DNA of 64,000 nt from Adiantum capillus-veneris (taxonomy: Eukaryota > Streptophyta > Polypodiopsida > Polypodiales > Pteridaceae): NCBI GenBank assembly GCA_014529385.2, contig CM043968.1, positions 124,453,518-124,517,517 on the forward strand. Reading direction: 5' to 3'. The notes under the pieces were generated by a model. It was not told the DNA's origin. It ran no database searches and saw only the letters and a list, made by a program, of their open reading frames with translations. Shown one piece after another: positions 53,941 through 64,000 of the stretch. The position numbers and the translations under genes are program-made. Every line of letters starts with the position of its first letter. Within the stretch, counting starts at the first letter, position 1.

Positions 53941-54765
53941 ATACATGGATGATCTTTGTGTTCACTCTATCCTTAGGGCAGAACACAAGGAGCATCTCAG
54001 AAAGGTATTTGAGAACCTAAATCTTGAAAAATGTGTCTTCATGATAAGAGAAGGAAAAATCCTCGGCATATTGTCTCTGAAAATGGTATATCTATGAATC
54101 TTGACAAGATCCAGGTGATTGTAGAATTGCCAAGGCCAACTAATGCCAAGCAAGTATAATCCTTCATGGGACGTTGTGGGTACTACCGGCAGTTCATATA
54201 CATGTATGCAGTCATTGCACAACCTTTGTATAGGTCAATAGTTGTGTTTATTTGGACTTGAGAGTTTGAAGACTCATTCAAGAAATGTAAGGATGTGCTT
54301 ATTTTAGCACCAATGCTTAAAGCACCAGATTTGTATAAAATATTCCATGTTCACATTGGTGCCTCGGCATTTGCAATAGGCTGTATCTTTAGGCTGTATC
54401 TTGGCTCAACCAAGACAAGATACAAAAAATTTCCCAGTCTGCTACACTAGTAGACAATTGAACAATGCAAAAAAGAACTACACAACCATAAAACGAGAAG
54501 GGTTAGGTATAATATATGCAATAAAGAAATTTAGGCATTATCTTTTGGCCAACAAATTTGTTTTCTTCACAGAGCATCAAGCCCTCTTGTATCTAGTAAA
54601 CAAACCTTGCAATACAGGGAGAATTTTTTGTTGGTTCATCATATTGCTAGAGTTTTTTACGATGGTGGTGAAGAAAGACAAAACACATCTTAGATCGGAC
54701 CAACTCTCTAGGTTACCAAACGGAGAAGCACCCAAATGGGTAAATATACCTCTTCAACATTGAGA
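53941..54765 (+). pseudogene. Gypsy relic (second lineage): RT end and RNase H
   Basis: IYMDDLCVHSILRAEHKEHL at the start carries the YxDD catalytic pair. It is followed by KCVFMIREGKILG, then in another frame SFMGRCGYYRQFIYMYAVIAQP (about 54160). RNase H comes next, with TSRQLNNAKKNYTTIKREGL and FVFFTEHQALLYLVNKP (54440-54605). The usual Asp in the TDHQAL motif is Glu (TEHQAL). The N-terminal half of RT, protease and gag are absent. Several stops and frame changes are present. The wording of the blocks differs from copies A and B, so this is another Gypsy lineage. Confidence 0.8.
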
Positions 54766-54893
54766 TGGTTCCTAAATGGTCTCAAGAGATAGTCACACTT
54801 TTGACCTACGGAGGTGCATTTGATAGGCCGGAACATGACCTTAAGCAACAAACAATCAGGCAAGTCAAAAACTTTTAGCTTAAAGGAGGACAC

Positions 54894-56090
54894 TTGTACC
54901 ATCTGGCTCTAGAAAGAATATTGAGATTTTGCATAAGTCCAAAGGAATATGAATGTTACCTCATGGAAGCCCATGTACAGGACATAGCCTTTCATTGTTC
55001 CCAAAAAGAGACACACCAATGCTTAAAGAAACCTGGAGTGTATTGGCCAGATATGCATGCTGATGTACATAAATATGTCTTGAATTGTGCTACATGCAAG
55101 AACAATCCACATGTGGAATATGCCACATTGTTTCAGGAGTCAATATATGGTTGATTACCTAACAACGAGGATATTCCTTAAAAACATAATGTGGGCTAGA
55201 CAAAGAGCTATTGAATTGGAGGCTAGAGAATTCACCTTAATTGAAAATCAACTTTACAAAAAGGAAAAGATAACCAACTCAGGATGTGTGCAACAAAAAA
55301 CGCATATCTGCCTATCTTGAAACAAGCAGAAGGAGAAATTAGTGGAGGCCATTCCTCCAAAGATAAGACAACTAAAATTGTCTTAACTACTAGAATATGG
55401 TGGCCAACATTGCACATGGATGCAAAAGAATATGTTAATAAATGATGTGAAGATTGTCAACGCACCAAAGCACCTATAAAAAGAGAGGAGATTCCATTAC
55501 TGCCAATGATGGGAGCTAGGGCATTTTCTAAGTGGGGATTAGATTTTGCGGGACCAATCTCACCACCTGCTTACAGATCCCATGCCCAATATATCATTGT
55601 CGCCACTGACTATCTCACAAAATGGGATAAAGCAAAAGCCACACAAAAAACAGATGCTAGAACCACTGCACAATTTCTATATGAAAATATCTTTGTAAGA
55701 TATGGATTACCCATAGAAATTGTCAGTGATAGAGGGACACATTTCATAAATGAATTTACTAAAAGTCTTCTTGATGAATTCGTATTCATAAGAAGTCTGC
55801 CCCATCTCACCCACAAGCCAATTGTCAGGCAAAAGCTACTAATAACACATTGTGCACAATATTGATTAAATTTGTGACAAATTCAAGAGCAGATTGGGAC
55901 CAGAAGTTACATTCTGCTTTATGGGCATATAGAGTGGCCTATAAGACATCCATTGGAACAACACCGTACAATATGGTGTTTGGTCTTAACGCAATTATGC
56001 CTATCGAGTTCTTAATCCCAACTTTGAGAGTAGCTAAACAATCAGAGTGGATATGTCATCTTCAAGATTAGATGACTTCTACTCAAAGCA
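54894..56090 (+). pseudogene. Gypsy relic (second lineage): integrase
   Basis: A zinc-like region (GVYWPDMHADVHKYVLNCATC near 55040) is followed by a second similar block (TTRIWWPTLHMDAKEYVN near 55385, then CEDCQRTKAP), so the region before the core appears twice in diverged form. The core reads KWGLDFAGPISPP (first Asp), TDYLTKW, and GLPIEIVSDRGTHFINEFTK (second Asp). A frameshift at about 55800 is followed by the rest (ALWAYRVAYKTSIGTTPYNM, FGLNAIMPIEF) to about 56040. Confidence 0.82.
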
Positions 56091-56299
56091 TGAGCTTTGA
56101 CATTTTCTTTCCCAAGTTGGTATTAAATAGTTGAAAAAATGTGTCAATCAAAAACTAAAAGTTTAGAGAGCATATATTTGATGCCTTTTGACCTTTTTTG
56201 ATGCTAGAATCAAAACCTATTGAATAACGTTTTCAAATTCTAAGTGCATGAGCAACAACTGTGAGCTTCTTGTCATAATTCTATACTTAGATTCAAAGA

Positions 56300-57640
56300 A
56301 TGGTTTAAAATTTAGGCTTTCAAAAGCAATTGGACGATGACCTTACATAAGTGCAATGCCTATAGCTTTTCCACTTGCATTAGTTACAACAACAAAGAAT
56401 GGATGAGAAAAATCAAGAAGTTGCAAAATAGGTGCATTGGTCAATAATTCAATGTTTAGAAAGATTGGTCATGCAAGTAAGTCCAAACATATGGTGTGGT
56501 TTGCTTCGGTAGCAAGGTGAGATAATGTGCCTTACATTCAAAGTTTTTGACAAATTTCCTATACTAGCTATATAAGCCAATAAATAATGATAACTCATGC
56601 AGATGTTTAGAAGTTGTGTAGGAGTTCATTTTTCTTAGGGTCCATGTGAATACCACTTTGAGACACAATGTGACCTAGATATTCAATTTTGATTTTTGGA
56701 AGAAGGTGCTCTTTTAGGATTCAATATAGTGTGTTCTTCCTTAGCAGACCATATACATGGGACGAATGCTATTTATGCTCTTCCTCTAATTTACTAAACA
56801 CAAGAATTTCATCTAAAAATGCAAACAGAAATTTTTGATAGTCAATGAAAATACAAGTTCATCATATGCGTGAAAGTGGCAAGTGCATTGATTAACTCAA
56901 ATGGCATAACAAGAAATTTATAGTGCCTTGTTTGAAGCCTAACTACAATTTTATAGATGTCTTCTTGAACCGTTTTAACTTGATGACATCCTAATTTGAA
57001 GTTAGTTTAACTTAAAACAATAGCCCCTTTCACTTTGCCCAATAAGTCATTTATCCTAGGAATATAAAAGATGTTTTTGATACTGATCTTGTTCAAATCC
57101 CTATAGTCAACACATACATAAAAAGTCCCATTCTTCTTTTTGATAATAATTACAAGAGCTCCATATGGTGAACTACTAGGCCGTATAGTCTCCTATCCAG
57201 CAAATCATTATCTAGATCTATATCTCTTGTTGGGTAGAAGGATTTACTTTGTAAGGTGCTCTACAAGGTGATTCACCAAGAATGCTATCTATCCTATCGC
57301 CTTTAGGCCGTGAGAATGAAATTTCATGAGCAAATCATGCTTGTAATTGAAAGGAAAAATCCACAATCAATCACCACACTAAATCCCATTGCATGTGGGC
57401 ATTTGAATTATACTATGTAGGTAAAAATTGTGACAAAAATAGCTTTTGAAATGCAAACCATGTGCATGAATGGTCACCATGTTGCTTCATTGCATTCCAC
57501 CATAATGCAACATTAGCAGTAAGATGATTGGATGCACATTTGACTTTATCACACTTGAAAAATCTTCCATTGTGAAAATAATCATCTAGCTAACTAACCC
57601 ATGCCAACACTGTGCTTGCATCGTTGGTATCATCAAAATC
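56300..57640 (-). pseudogene. Gypsy relic (third lineage): gag joined to RT, protease missing
   Basis: Minus strand, from right to left: a capsid-like block (CDKVKCASNHLTANVALWWN, then MKQHGDHSCTWFAFQKLF, about 57560-57420), a gap, then RT with YGALVIIIKKKNGTFYVCVD, YRDLNKISIKNIFYIPRIND (about 57160-57050), LGCHQVKTVQEDIYKI, and the degraded LVMPFELINALATFTHMMN (about 56910-56860). The first catalytic Asp is replaced (FKLG context). Stops are frequent. The zinc knuckle and protease normally between gag and RT are not visible, consistent with a deletion. Confidence 0.75.
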
Positions 57641-57649
57641 CTCAAAATT

Positions 57650-58925
57650 GAAAGCGTTACTACTAATTTTACTCTTTTTAGGTTTCTGGTGCAGTTTTTG
57701 CGTGTGTGAAAAATGCAATAGTTTATCTTCCAATTCAATGTGTCGCATGCACTCGTATACATGACTTGTTGCAGATTGACCAATTTCTCATTGATTGTAG
57801 ATCCTTGCAATAAATGTATTAAACATGCATGCAAGAAGAGTGTTACAAAAGAAAAACTTAGCTGTGGTATGGTGAAATGTTCATTAGTTTTTCCAAGAAA
57901 AAGAAGTAATTGATAAATGCAAAATTTGGCATGTGAAGAATCTAATGATTCATGTTTTCCCCCTTCCAATTGGCCCCATATATGTAGCTTATGCGCAACA
58001 ATTTGGTTGGTTGTGAAACCCGCGAGGATTATATTTACAATGTTGGAGCTCGATTTTTTTTGGCCTTTTCTTTGTCTATAGTAATTTTCATAATTTGAAA
58101 ATCATTTATTTTTAAAAAGTTGAATAAATTGAAGTGTAAAGCCTCGGGCATATTTCTTCTTGCTTATGGCTATGAAAACCACTTGCAAGAAGAGGTTGTG
58201 GAAAGAATCTCTTAAGATATTTTTAGGTGGAATGCCCAAAAATTTGTAAGAAATTTGAGAAGAGATGGTGACGTGAGGAGGGAGTTATACTCATAAATTG
58301 TAGTAGACATTGTATCAACACAAGGTGCACTCTTGGAAGTAGCACCATCTAATTTGGTGAAGGTTAATTGTGAGGATATGTGTGTGTAGGATTTTTTTTT
58401 CACATTGGCTTGACCAAAATTCTTCCTTGCTCACCAATCCCTTCCTCACCTTTTTTCATTGGGTTGTTAACAAAAAAGAATAATAAAATCCACAATGTGG
58501 AAAATGTTTTGGAGCAACCGAAAAATTTGTGGAATTGCATCAAATTGTGTTGAAGCATTGGCTTCCTGCAAATAAAATACCTCAAAGAAAACTTGCCAAA
58601 GCTTGACTTCCTCCTCAATTTCCTCCTTCTTCGGTTGTGAATCTTCTTGCCATAGTCTATGTTTTTTGAGACTCTCAGGATTCAAACTTTTGAACCGAGT
58701 ATTTTTTTTATTTTTTTTTAAAAGGAGACTATAAGTGAACCAATTTTGTTCAAGTGCTTGCAGCTAACAAAAGAATTTCTTTCATAGCCTTCCCAATATT
58801 CATTTTCTTTGCCAAGTTCAACTAAGTCAATGCCAAATCCTTTCACCAAAACTCTTAATACTACTATTGTCAATGGAGAAGCTTAGGAACCTCCACAATA
58901 TTCTTATTATACACAATCCCCACTC
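57650..58925. other. No recognised gene
   Basis: The minus strand may hold more diverged gag sequence near 57700-57960, but I see no conserved block. The remainder is AT-rich. Confidence 0.35.
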
Positions 58926-58926
58926 A

Positions 58927-58929
<3 letters not shown>

Positions 58930-58979
<50 letters not shown>

Positions 58980-58980
58980 A

Positions 58981-59032
<52 letters not shown>
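58930..59032. repeat. Compound microsatellite (CT)n and (CA)n
   Basis: CT run at 58930-58973, an imperfect linker, then a CA run at 58989-59032. Confidence 0.97.
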
Positions 59033-59036
<4 letters not shown>

Positions 59037-59349
59037 AATGTAAAAGTTGTAAGGAATCATAAGAGATGGAGATGGTGAAAATATTTGCATGCATTGAGAT
59101 TAGGTTAAAAGAGAAGAGAAGAGAATATGTACACTATAGGCCCACACGTTGTACTTGGATATTTAATATTTATAGCCAAAAAGCAGCATGTGCCAAAAAA
59201 AAAGCCCCATTTTACAAAATAATATACTCATCCATAATCCACTAGACCAAAACTCCTAATTATGTACAAAGTATTAGCGAGTAGCAACCATGTATAGTAA
59301 AATATTTTGAGGTGGTCATGACAAAAATAATAGAATTGCTATGCAAGCC

Positions 59350-59438
59350 TGTAGATGGCGGAGACAGTCTCACTGGGTGGGAACCGGCTCCTGTGAAACG
59401 AACAACCGGCTCCTGTGAGACTGTCTCCGCCATTTACA
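59350..59438. repeat. Long near-perfect hairpin, 24-bp arms
   Basis: The arm at 59350-59373 (core ATGGCGGAGACAGTCTCAC) is the reverse complement of 59415-59438 with one mismatch. The 41-nt loop carries a direct repeat, ACCGGCTCCTGTGA, at 59383 and 59406. It is GC-rich inside AT-rich sequence. It may be a MITE fragment or small foldback; no target-site duplication was identified. Confidence 0.85.
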
Positions 59439-59439
59439 A

Positions 59440-61780
59440 AGCCTCCTTTATTGATTCTAATATGCAAACATCAGTTCACGTGTTAGTTATACCCCTAATC
59501 ACCAAAATAGTAATCAAGTAAAAATAAGAGTCAGATTATCCCACCACAATAACAAAGCGATTTTCCAAGTGCATCACTCTAGAGGGTGAATTACAATATC
59601 ATAACAAGCGACATGGACTTTTTGAATTAAATAATATGCTAAGGTTTTAGCATCTCTATATGCCTGAGGGAAAATATGAGACTCGTGGAGATTTCCCTCT
59701 TCTTTTGAGGTCAAATATTCCTCTACCTTTTGTAAACTTGATGCTAAGCCATATACCTTAGAGCTTTAGTAAAGATAGGAGATGTGAAAGTTCATGACCT
59801 TGGTGGGTGTGTCTTTTTAAAAGGAAGATGTGTATTTTGGTTATAATTGAATATTGTATGTGCGGAATGAAGATAATTGTCGAGTGTTGCCATCTCTGTC
59901 TAGCATGCCTCTTAAGAGACTTTGTGTGCATGTGTTCTAATTCACCCAAGAGAGATGCTGTTGATTAATGTTGAATCAGATATTGAATATGTGAGTGCAC
60001 TTCATGGATGTTTGATATAGAGTGTCGAAAACTACGTTCATGGGTGTAAATTACATAGGAACACCTTTGATGAAGTTTGGCGTCATGCTTTTTGTATATC
60101 TTGGTTAAAATTAACAACCGCTTAATCTATCATGACGCATATGAGCCTCATATGGCTCGTTCCACCTTGCAATTAGTACTTCCTTATCAAGTTGTAGTAG
60201 AGGCCTACTTCCATTCTACATAGATACAAAGCTTTGTTAGAACAAGGTGAAGGGTAAGGTAGGCATTCTAAAACAATACGAAGGAGAAGAATTATGAAGA
60301 TAAAGTCTTGATATTTAATTGCAAGCTATAATTGGGGAGCTTCCATGGTAGGAGATGCATTGACAATAGTCTCGAGGCTATAAAGTATATGAAGGTGGAT
60401 GATTAGCTAGCCAAGTAGTCCATTCCTTATTGTCTTGGAAGCACAAGTTGTAAATAGTAGCCGATCGTGACCTCTCTTTGGTTTCTCAGTACATTTTGTG
60501 AGAGATGTGTTGTTCTGTAGGCTATGGTCTGGTTTAAATTCTTTTAAATGTAGCCCCTAAATGTATACCATTGGACAAGTTTAGAAGGGGTAATCTAAAT
60601 ATGTATGCTTGAATAACCTATTGTGAAGTTACCATAAAATTATACGAAAATGATTAAGGCCTTGTTGTATAATCTTATACTAATTGTGGAAAGTTTCAAC
60701 AAAATTTCATCTCCGCAAAATAAGGTTGTGTGTGAATGATTTTTGTGGCTATCGTGGGCTCCTCTCATATGCCTCATCAAAACATAATCATCAAGTTAGT
60801 GTGTAAGAGATTTTTGGGAATAATTTGAAGAGAGTTTCAAAACCGATGACTTTGAGAAGGGGGAACGCACAACTCAAGTGTGCATGACAAATTTCTAGCT
60901 ATTCATGTCAATGATTATGCTTGGCTATATTTGCATTAAGTTCATAAGGTTTTGTACTTGGTTCCCATATGATTATGATTGTATGAAAATTGCTTTGTAT
61001 CATTCAATTCTTCAAGCACCAAATTAATTATATTTGATTGTATGTGTATATCATGGAAATATTTTCAACAAATTTTTGCCTTATCGTGTTAACTTGGTAT
61101 GATGGAACTTGGACAGTATGTTCATTGTCTTGTCATAACTATGCCGTAAATTGGAATAAATAGAAGATGCTTTATAAAAGAATGGTAGATAGTAAAAAGG
61201 TCATCTTGACTTGACTTCACACCATACGCTCAAATTTGTCTAGTGCATGGCTCCCTCGACATTAATACCTTTGTTTGCGTTATGTTCTTGGCCTACCAAA
61301 GGGGAAAGATTTGAGCGTCGCCCTTGCCAAAATTATATGTTTGTTTTAAAATTAAAGAAAGTCGTCATTGATATCTTTAAAATATAAAGATATAGAATTT
61401 TTTTTTGAAGATCATTAAAGACTCCCTCAATTTATGTACTACCTCAATACACTCTAGCACACTACTACCTCCAAAGTGGCAAGCTTGGTGGTTTCATCAC
61501 TTGTTTGAAAAGATGGGATCTTGACTTTGCGAATTACCTCCCAAAGTTCCATTCATTCTCGAGTTTTCTTTCGTTTAGCCTTTAGTAAAATACATTTTCT
61601 TAAATAGACAGTGTCCTTTGAGGCTTCTCTAAATAGGAAGTTGAATTTTAAGCATGTTTTTCATAATTCTATACTTTTTCTAAAATTTACAGGAGCATTT
61701 CATTTTTGTGTAGATCTATAGCATTTGGAATTCTAAAGGGCACACAAGCAATAATATACACACTTTTTTTGAAAGGCTTA
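59440..61780. other. No recognised gene
   Basis: AT-rich sequence with only short frames and no structured repeats visible to me. Confidence 0.45.
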
Positions 61781-61816
61781 TATGTGTTCTCATGCCTGCG
61801 TGATCATGATCAACTT

Positions 61817-62542
61817 TTATGATTCCAAATCACTTTTGGTTGCACAGAGAGATTCATATGAACAAGGACTCCAACCTATGTGGTCAAGTGCATATGTCAT
61901 GTATAAAGTTAAATATTGTGGTTTTATACATGTTTGCAAGATTTTGAAAGCCGCTACGTTATCTCTTAGATCTTTATCTCCAATGTATTTCCTGTGTACC
62001 CATTTTTGGATCTGGGATGGTCTAACTCGTCGATTGTCTACAAGTCTAACCATAGACTCTCCCACTCATTCTCTCGCTTCAGGCCTTCTACCATGGCTAG
62101 GGTCTTCTTCAAAGGTATTTGTCGTTCTTTTGGAGATTGGTCCTTGAGAAGACATGTTTGCCATCTCTGTGATAATTTCATCTCTTGTTATTGCTCTAGA
62201 AGGGAATCCAGGTGGCTCCCTCTTTGGAATTATAGTGTTTGGTGGAGATATCTGTGATCCTCCATTGACCAAATATCCACCTTTTTCTAATGAAGTCTGT
62301 GGGTTTGTGCTTTTTGCAGCTATGTATTCTTGTCCATACTTGTCAACAACTATAGATTTCCATTGGTAGCCGACTCCGTATGTATAGACATATAAGAGCT
62401 TGTAATCTGTCAGCTCTTCTGGGTATGGCTCTGAGCATCTATAAAGGTTCACCTCACTGCCGTTAGCATATCTATACAATCCTTCACTCTCATGACGTGT
62501 TATCCAAACTCTCTCAACAAACTTGGTCTTTATCAATTGCAA
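61817..62542 (-). CDS. Unrecognised ORF, 158 + 82 codons, split by one in-frame TGA next to an ATG
   Basis: The minus frame from 62542 runs 158 codons (SEGLYRYANGSEVNLYRC, LLYVYTYGVGYQWKSIVVDK, YGQEYIAA) to a TGA at 62066-62068. It resumes immediately with ATG in the same frame for 82 codons (RRVRPSQIQKWVHRKYIGDK, TLYMTYALDHIGW), stopping at 61817. Composition is protein-like throughout, and plus-strand frames are shadows. I recognise no family. Either one gene with a CGA-to-TGA type stop, or two abutting ORFs. It lies some 550 bases downstream, on the same strand, of an LTR-like edge with a TATA candidate (62930-62944), so it might belong to an LTR element or a pararetrovirus-like sequence; that is only inference. 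Confidence 0.45.
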
Positions 62543-62929
62543 GTTTTTTTTTTATCAGGCTGAGACCATCCTACACATACAACACTCTAGAAGGCCAACT
62601 AAACCACAATTTAGAATCTCACTGCTCTCAACTACACCGCTCAACCCACATACATACAATGGAAGGAAACCCATCAAATCATGCCAATCGTATGAAACTT
62701 AAGGAACACCATCCCCTCACTAGGATACACCTGTCCCAAAGCCTCTACACTCAAAACCCTAGCTCTAAACCCATATGTGGAAAACACGTATAAAGACAGA
62801 GCTGAATTTGAAATGCCCGAACCTAAAATCTATGAGTACCTATGTGTAGCTTATGTCGCTTGCAAGTAGTCATTAGAATCGTGGCTACCTTAGGTTAACC
62901 AAAAATAGAGTTTGAGGGGTCAAATGTCT

Positions 62930-63101
62930 TGGTATATATAATGTGGAAGTGCCATTGCACCCCGGCTTCTGCAACTAGATTACCTACTTATTACAAATGA
63001 TGTTTATAATGATAATCCTCAACATTCCATAACTCTCAGAAAATAAGGCTTTGTTGAGTTATGTCGTGCTATTGACCGAGAGGTCAACACTCCCCCCCTC
63101 T
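62930..63101 (-). promoter_or_regulatory. LTR-like edge with PPT and TATA candidate
   Basis: On the minus strand AGAGGGGGGGAG (63090-63101) is followed by TGTTGACCTCTCGG from 63089, the form of a polypurine tract and LTR start. CATTATATATACCAAG (62930-62944) within it is a TATA-box candidate. Confidence 0.5.
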
Positions 63102-63156
63102 GAATTCATGTCGTCCCTGACATGACCTGTTTGTCAATATTGGTGAGCTCTTTGTT

Positions 63157-63572
63157 GTCATTTTGTTGATGTAAAGAAAGTATAGGCTGTAGCCTTTGCA
63201 GGAGCTTGTCCTGTTTGTCCAATCAGACATACATAGTCTTCACATGATTCAGGAAATTCATAATTGATGATGAACTTTATGTCCTTCACATCCATGCAAT
63301 GGTCCAGTAAATTTGCCAATTTTGAATATTTGTGATTCTCAAAACAACTTCTACAATATGTAGAATTGAGTGATTGGCTTTCAGATCTTGTGAGCCAATG
63401 ATAACTTTGTGAGGATTCTATAGAAATTGTCTGGCTAAACCTTCAACTTCATTAGGCCAAGTTGCACTCCAATGCAAAGTCTGTCTGTGAGGCCAAATCT
63501 CGGAGATAATGTTTTCTGCCTTGAGGTTCAAAACCCATGTCTAGCATTCGATCTACCTCATCAAGGAAAATC
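63157..63572 (-). pseudogene. DEAD-box RNA helicase pseudogene (p68/DDX5-like group), truncated and frameshifted
   Basis: DEAD-box helicases unwind RNA duplexes using ATP. Minus-strand blocks appear in order: FLDEVDRMLDMGFEPQ (motif II, DEAD changed to DEVD), then in a new frame TLHWSATWPNEVEGLARQFL (motif III SAT kept) and, after a TAG, NPHKVIIGSQDLKANHSI. A third frame gives ENHKYSKLANLL. A deletion of roughly 70 residues then leads to DVKDIKFIINYEFPESCEDY and LIGQTGQAPAKATAYTFF (motif VI, with the usual HRIGRTGR changed). No intron-like interruptions are seen, so it may be a processed copy, but the deletion prevents certainty. It runs straight into the PPT/LTR-like edge at 63101. Confidence 0.85.
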
Positions 63573-63599
63573 TTTTGAGATCCTCTGATTACTTCTGTG

Positions 63600-64000
63600 T
63601 CTGCTCTTCTTTATTGGGGACTTCTTTGTTCCTGCATCAAGTTGATCAAAGCCGCATTTTCCATTGTTAGCTTCTATGTGCTTTGTAAAGCATTATACTG
63701 CTTCTACTTGATACATGACTTAACTAAAGCCCAACAAACCCCAATTAATTTCCCAAGTTTGTACTTGCTTCAAAAAAGGGCTCTTCCGACATCATGCGTG
63801 ATAGATGACCATCTATGAGCTATCATGTCCATTTGTCCCCAAAATTCATATACATGATGTACAGGGTATGTAGATGGCTATCATGGTTTTATATTTCAAA
63901 AATTTTCAACTTTCGCTAGGGGTTTCTTTTTTGAACCCTTATAGCTTGTATTCTTTATTCATAGCTTCCGGACAAAGTTTAGCTTGATTTGGACTTGCTT
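63600..64000. other. Window edge, no firm feature
   Basis: The minus strand may hold more of the helicase pseudogene upstream of motif II (63580-63660), too degraded to delimit. Confidence 0.3.

Noticed and set aside
61817-62542. Endogenous pararetrovirus
   Set aside because: No movement-protein, coat zinc knuckle, protease or RT block is visible nearby; the ORF stays unassigned.

Overview
This looks like nuclear DNA of a land plant with a large, repeat-rich genome. The signs are plant-type Ty3/Gypsy chromovirus retrotransposons primed by initiator-Met tRNA, long dinucleotide microsatellites, intron-like signals, and almost no intact host genes. The transposon-derived families resemble those I associate with ferns and lycophytes, so a seed-free vascular plant is my best guess, but I cannot prove it. 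There is no bacterial, CRISPR or organellar signature.

Layout. 0-3.6 kb: a broken host-type gene with an FCP1/NIF-type HAD phosphatase-like domain (about 1.0-2.6 kb), a separate Cys/His-rich ORF upstream, and degenerate tandem repeats on both sides. 3.8-16.4 kb: a decayed minus-strand transposase-like gene, cut in two by a complete but dead Gypsy element (copy A, 5479-14122, TSD TTGAA). Its putative intron contains a higher-order tandem array. 16.6-21.7 kb: an integrase scrap, LTR edges, tandem duplications, microsatellites and a Z-DNA-prone tract. 22.4-24.5 kb: a non-LTR (LINE) relic with endonuclease and reverse transcriptase. 25.1-26.6 kb: a 761-bp tandem duplication. 26.7-36.8 kb: nested and inverted LTR elements, including a degenerate minus-strand Gypsy pol with a micro-inversion in its reverse transcriptase, LTRs carrying a minisatellite, and a copia-like gag relic. 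37.9-38.2 kb: one small intact conserved plant gene (95 aa, minus) with an inverted-repeat element directly upstream. 41.5-50.2 kb: a young, structurally complete Gypsy element (copy B, minus, TSD TGCAC, LTRs of 1608 bp with about six mismatches). Its pol is split by a 4-nt deletion relative to copy A. 52.6-57.7 kb: relics of two more Gypsy lineages in opposite orientations. 58-64 kb: compound microsatellites, a strong GC-rich hairpin, an unrecognised minus-strand ORF with one in-frame stop, an LTR edge, and a DEAD-box RNA helicase pseudogene.

What acts together: only copy B has all the parts of a mobile element (LTRs, PBS, gag, protease, RT, RNase H, integrase, chromodomain-like tail, PPT). 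The rest is layered decay. The order of events can be read for copy A: transposase gene first, then Gypsy insertion, then decay of both. All calls are by eye, without database search; coordinates of degenerate relics are approximate.
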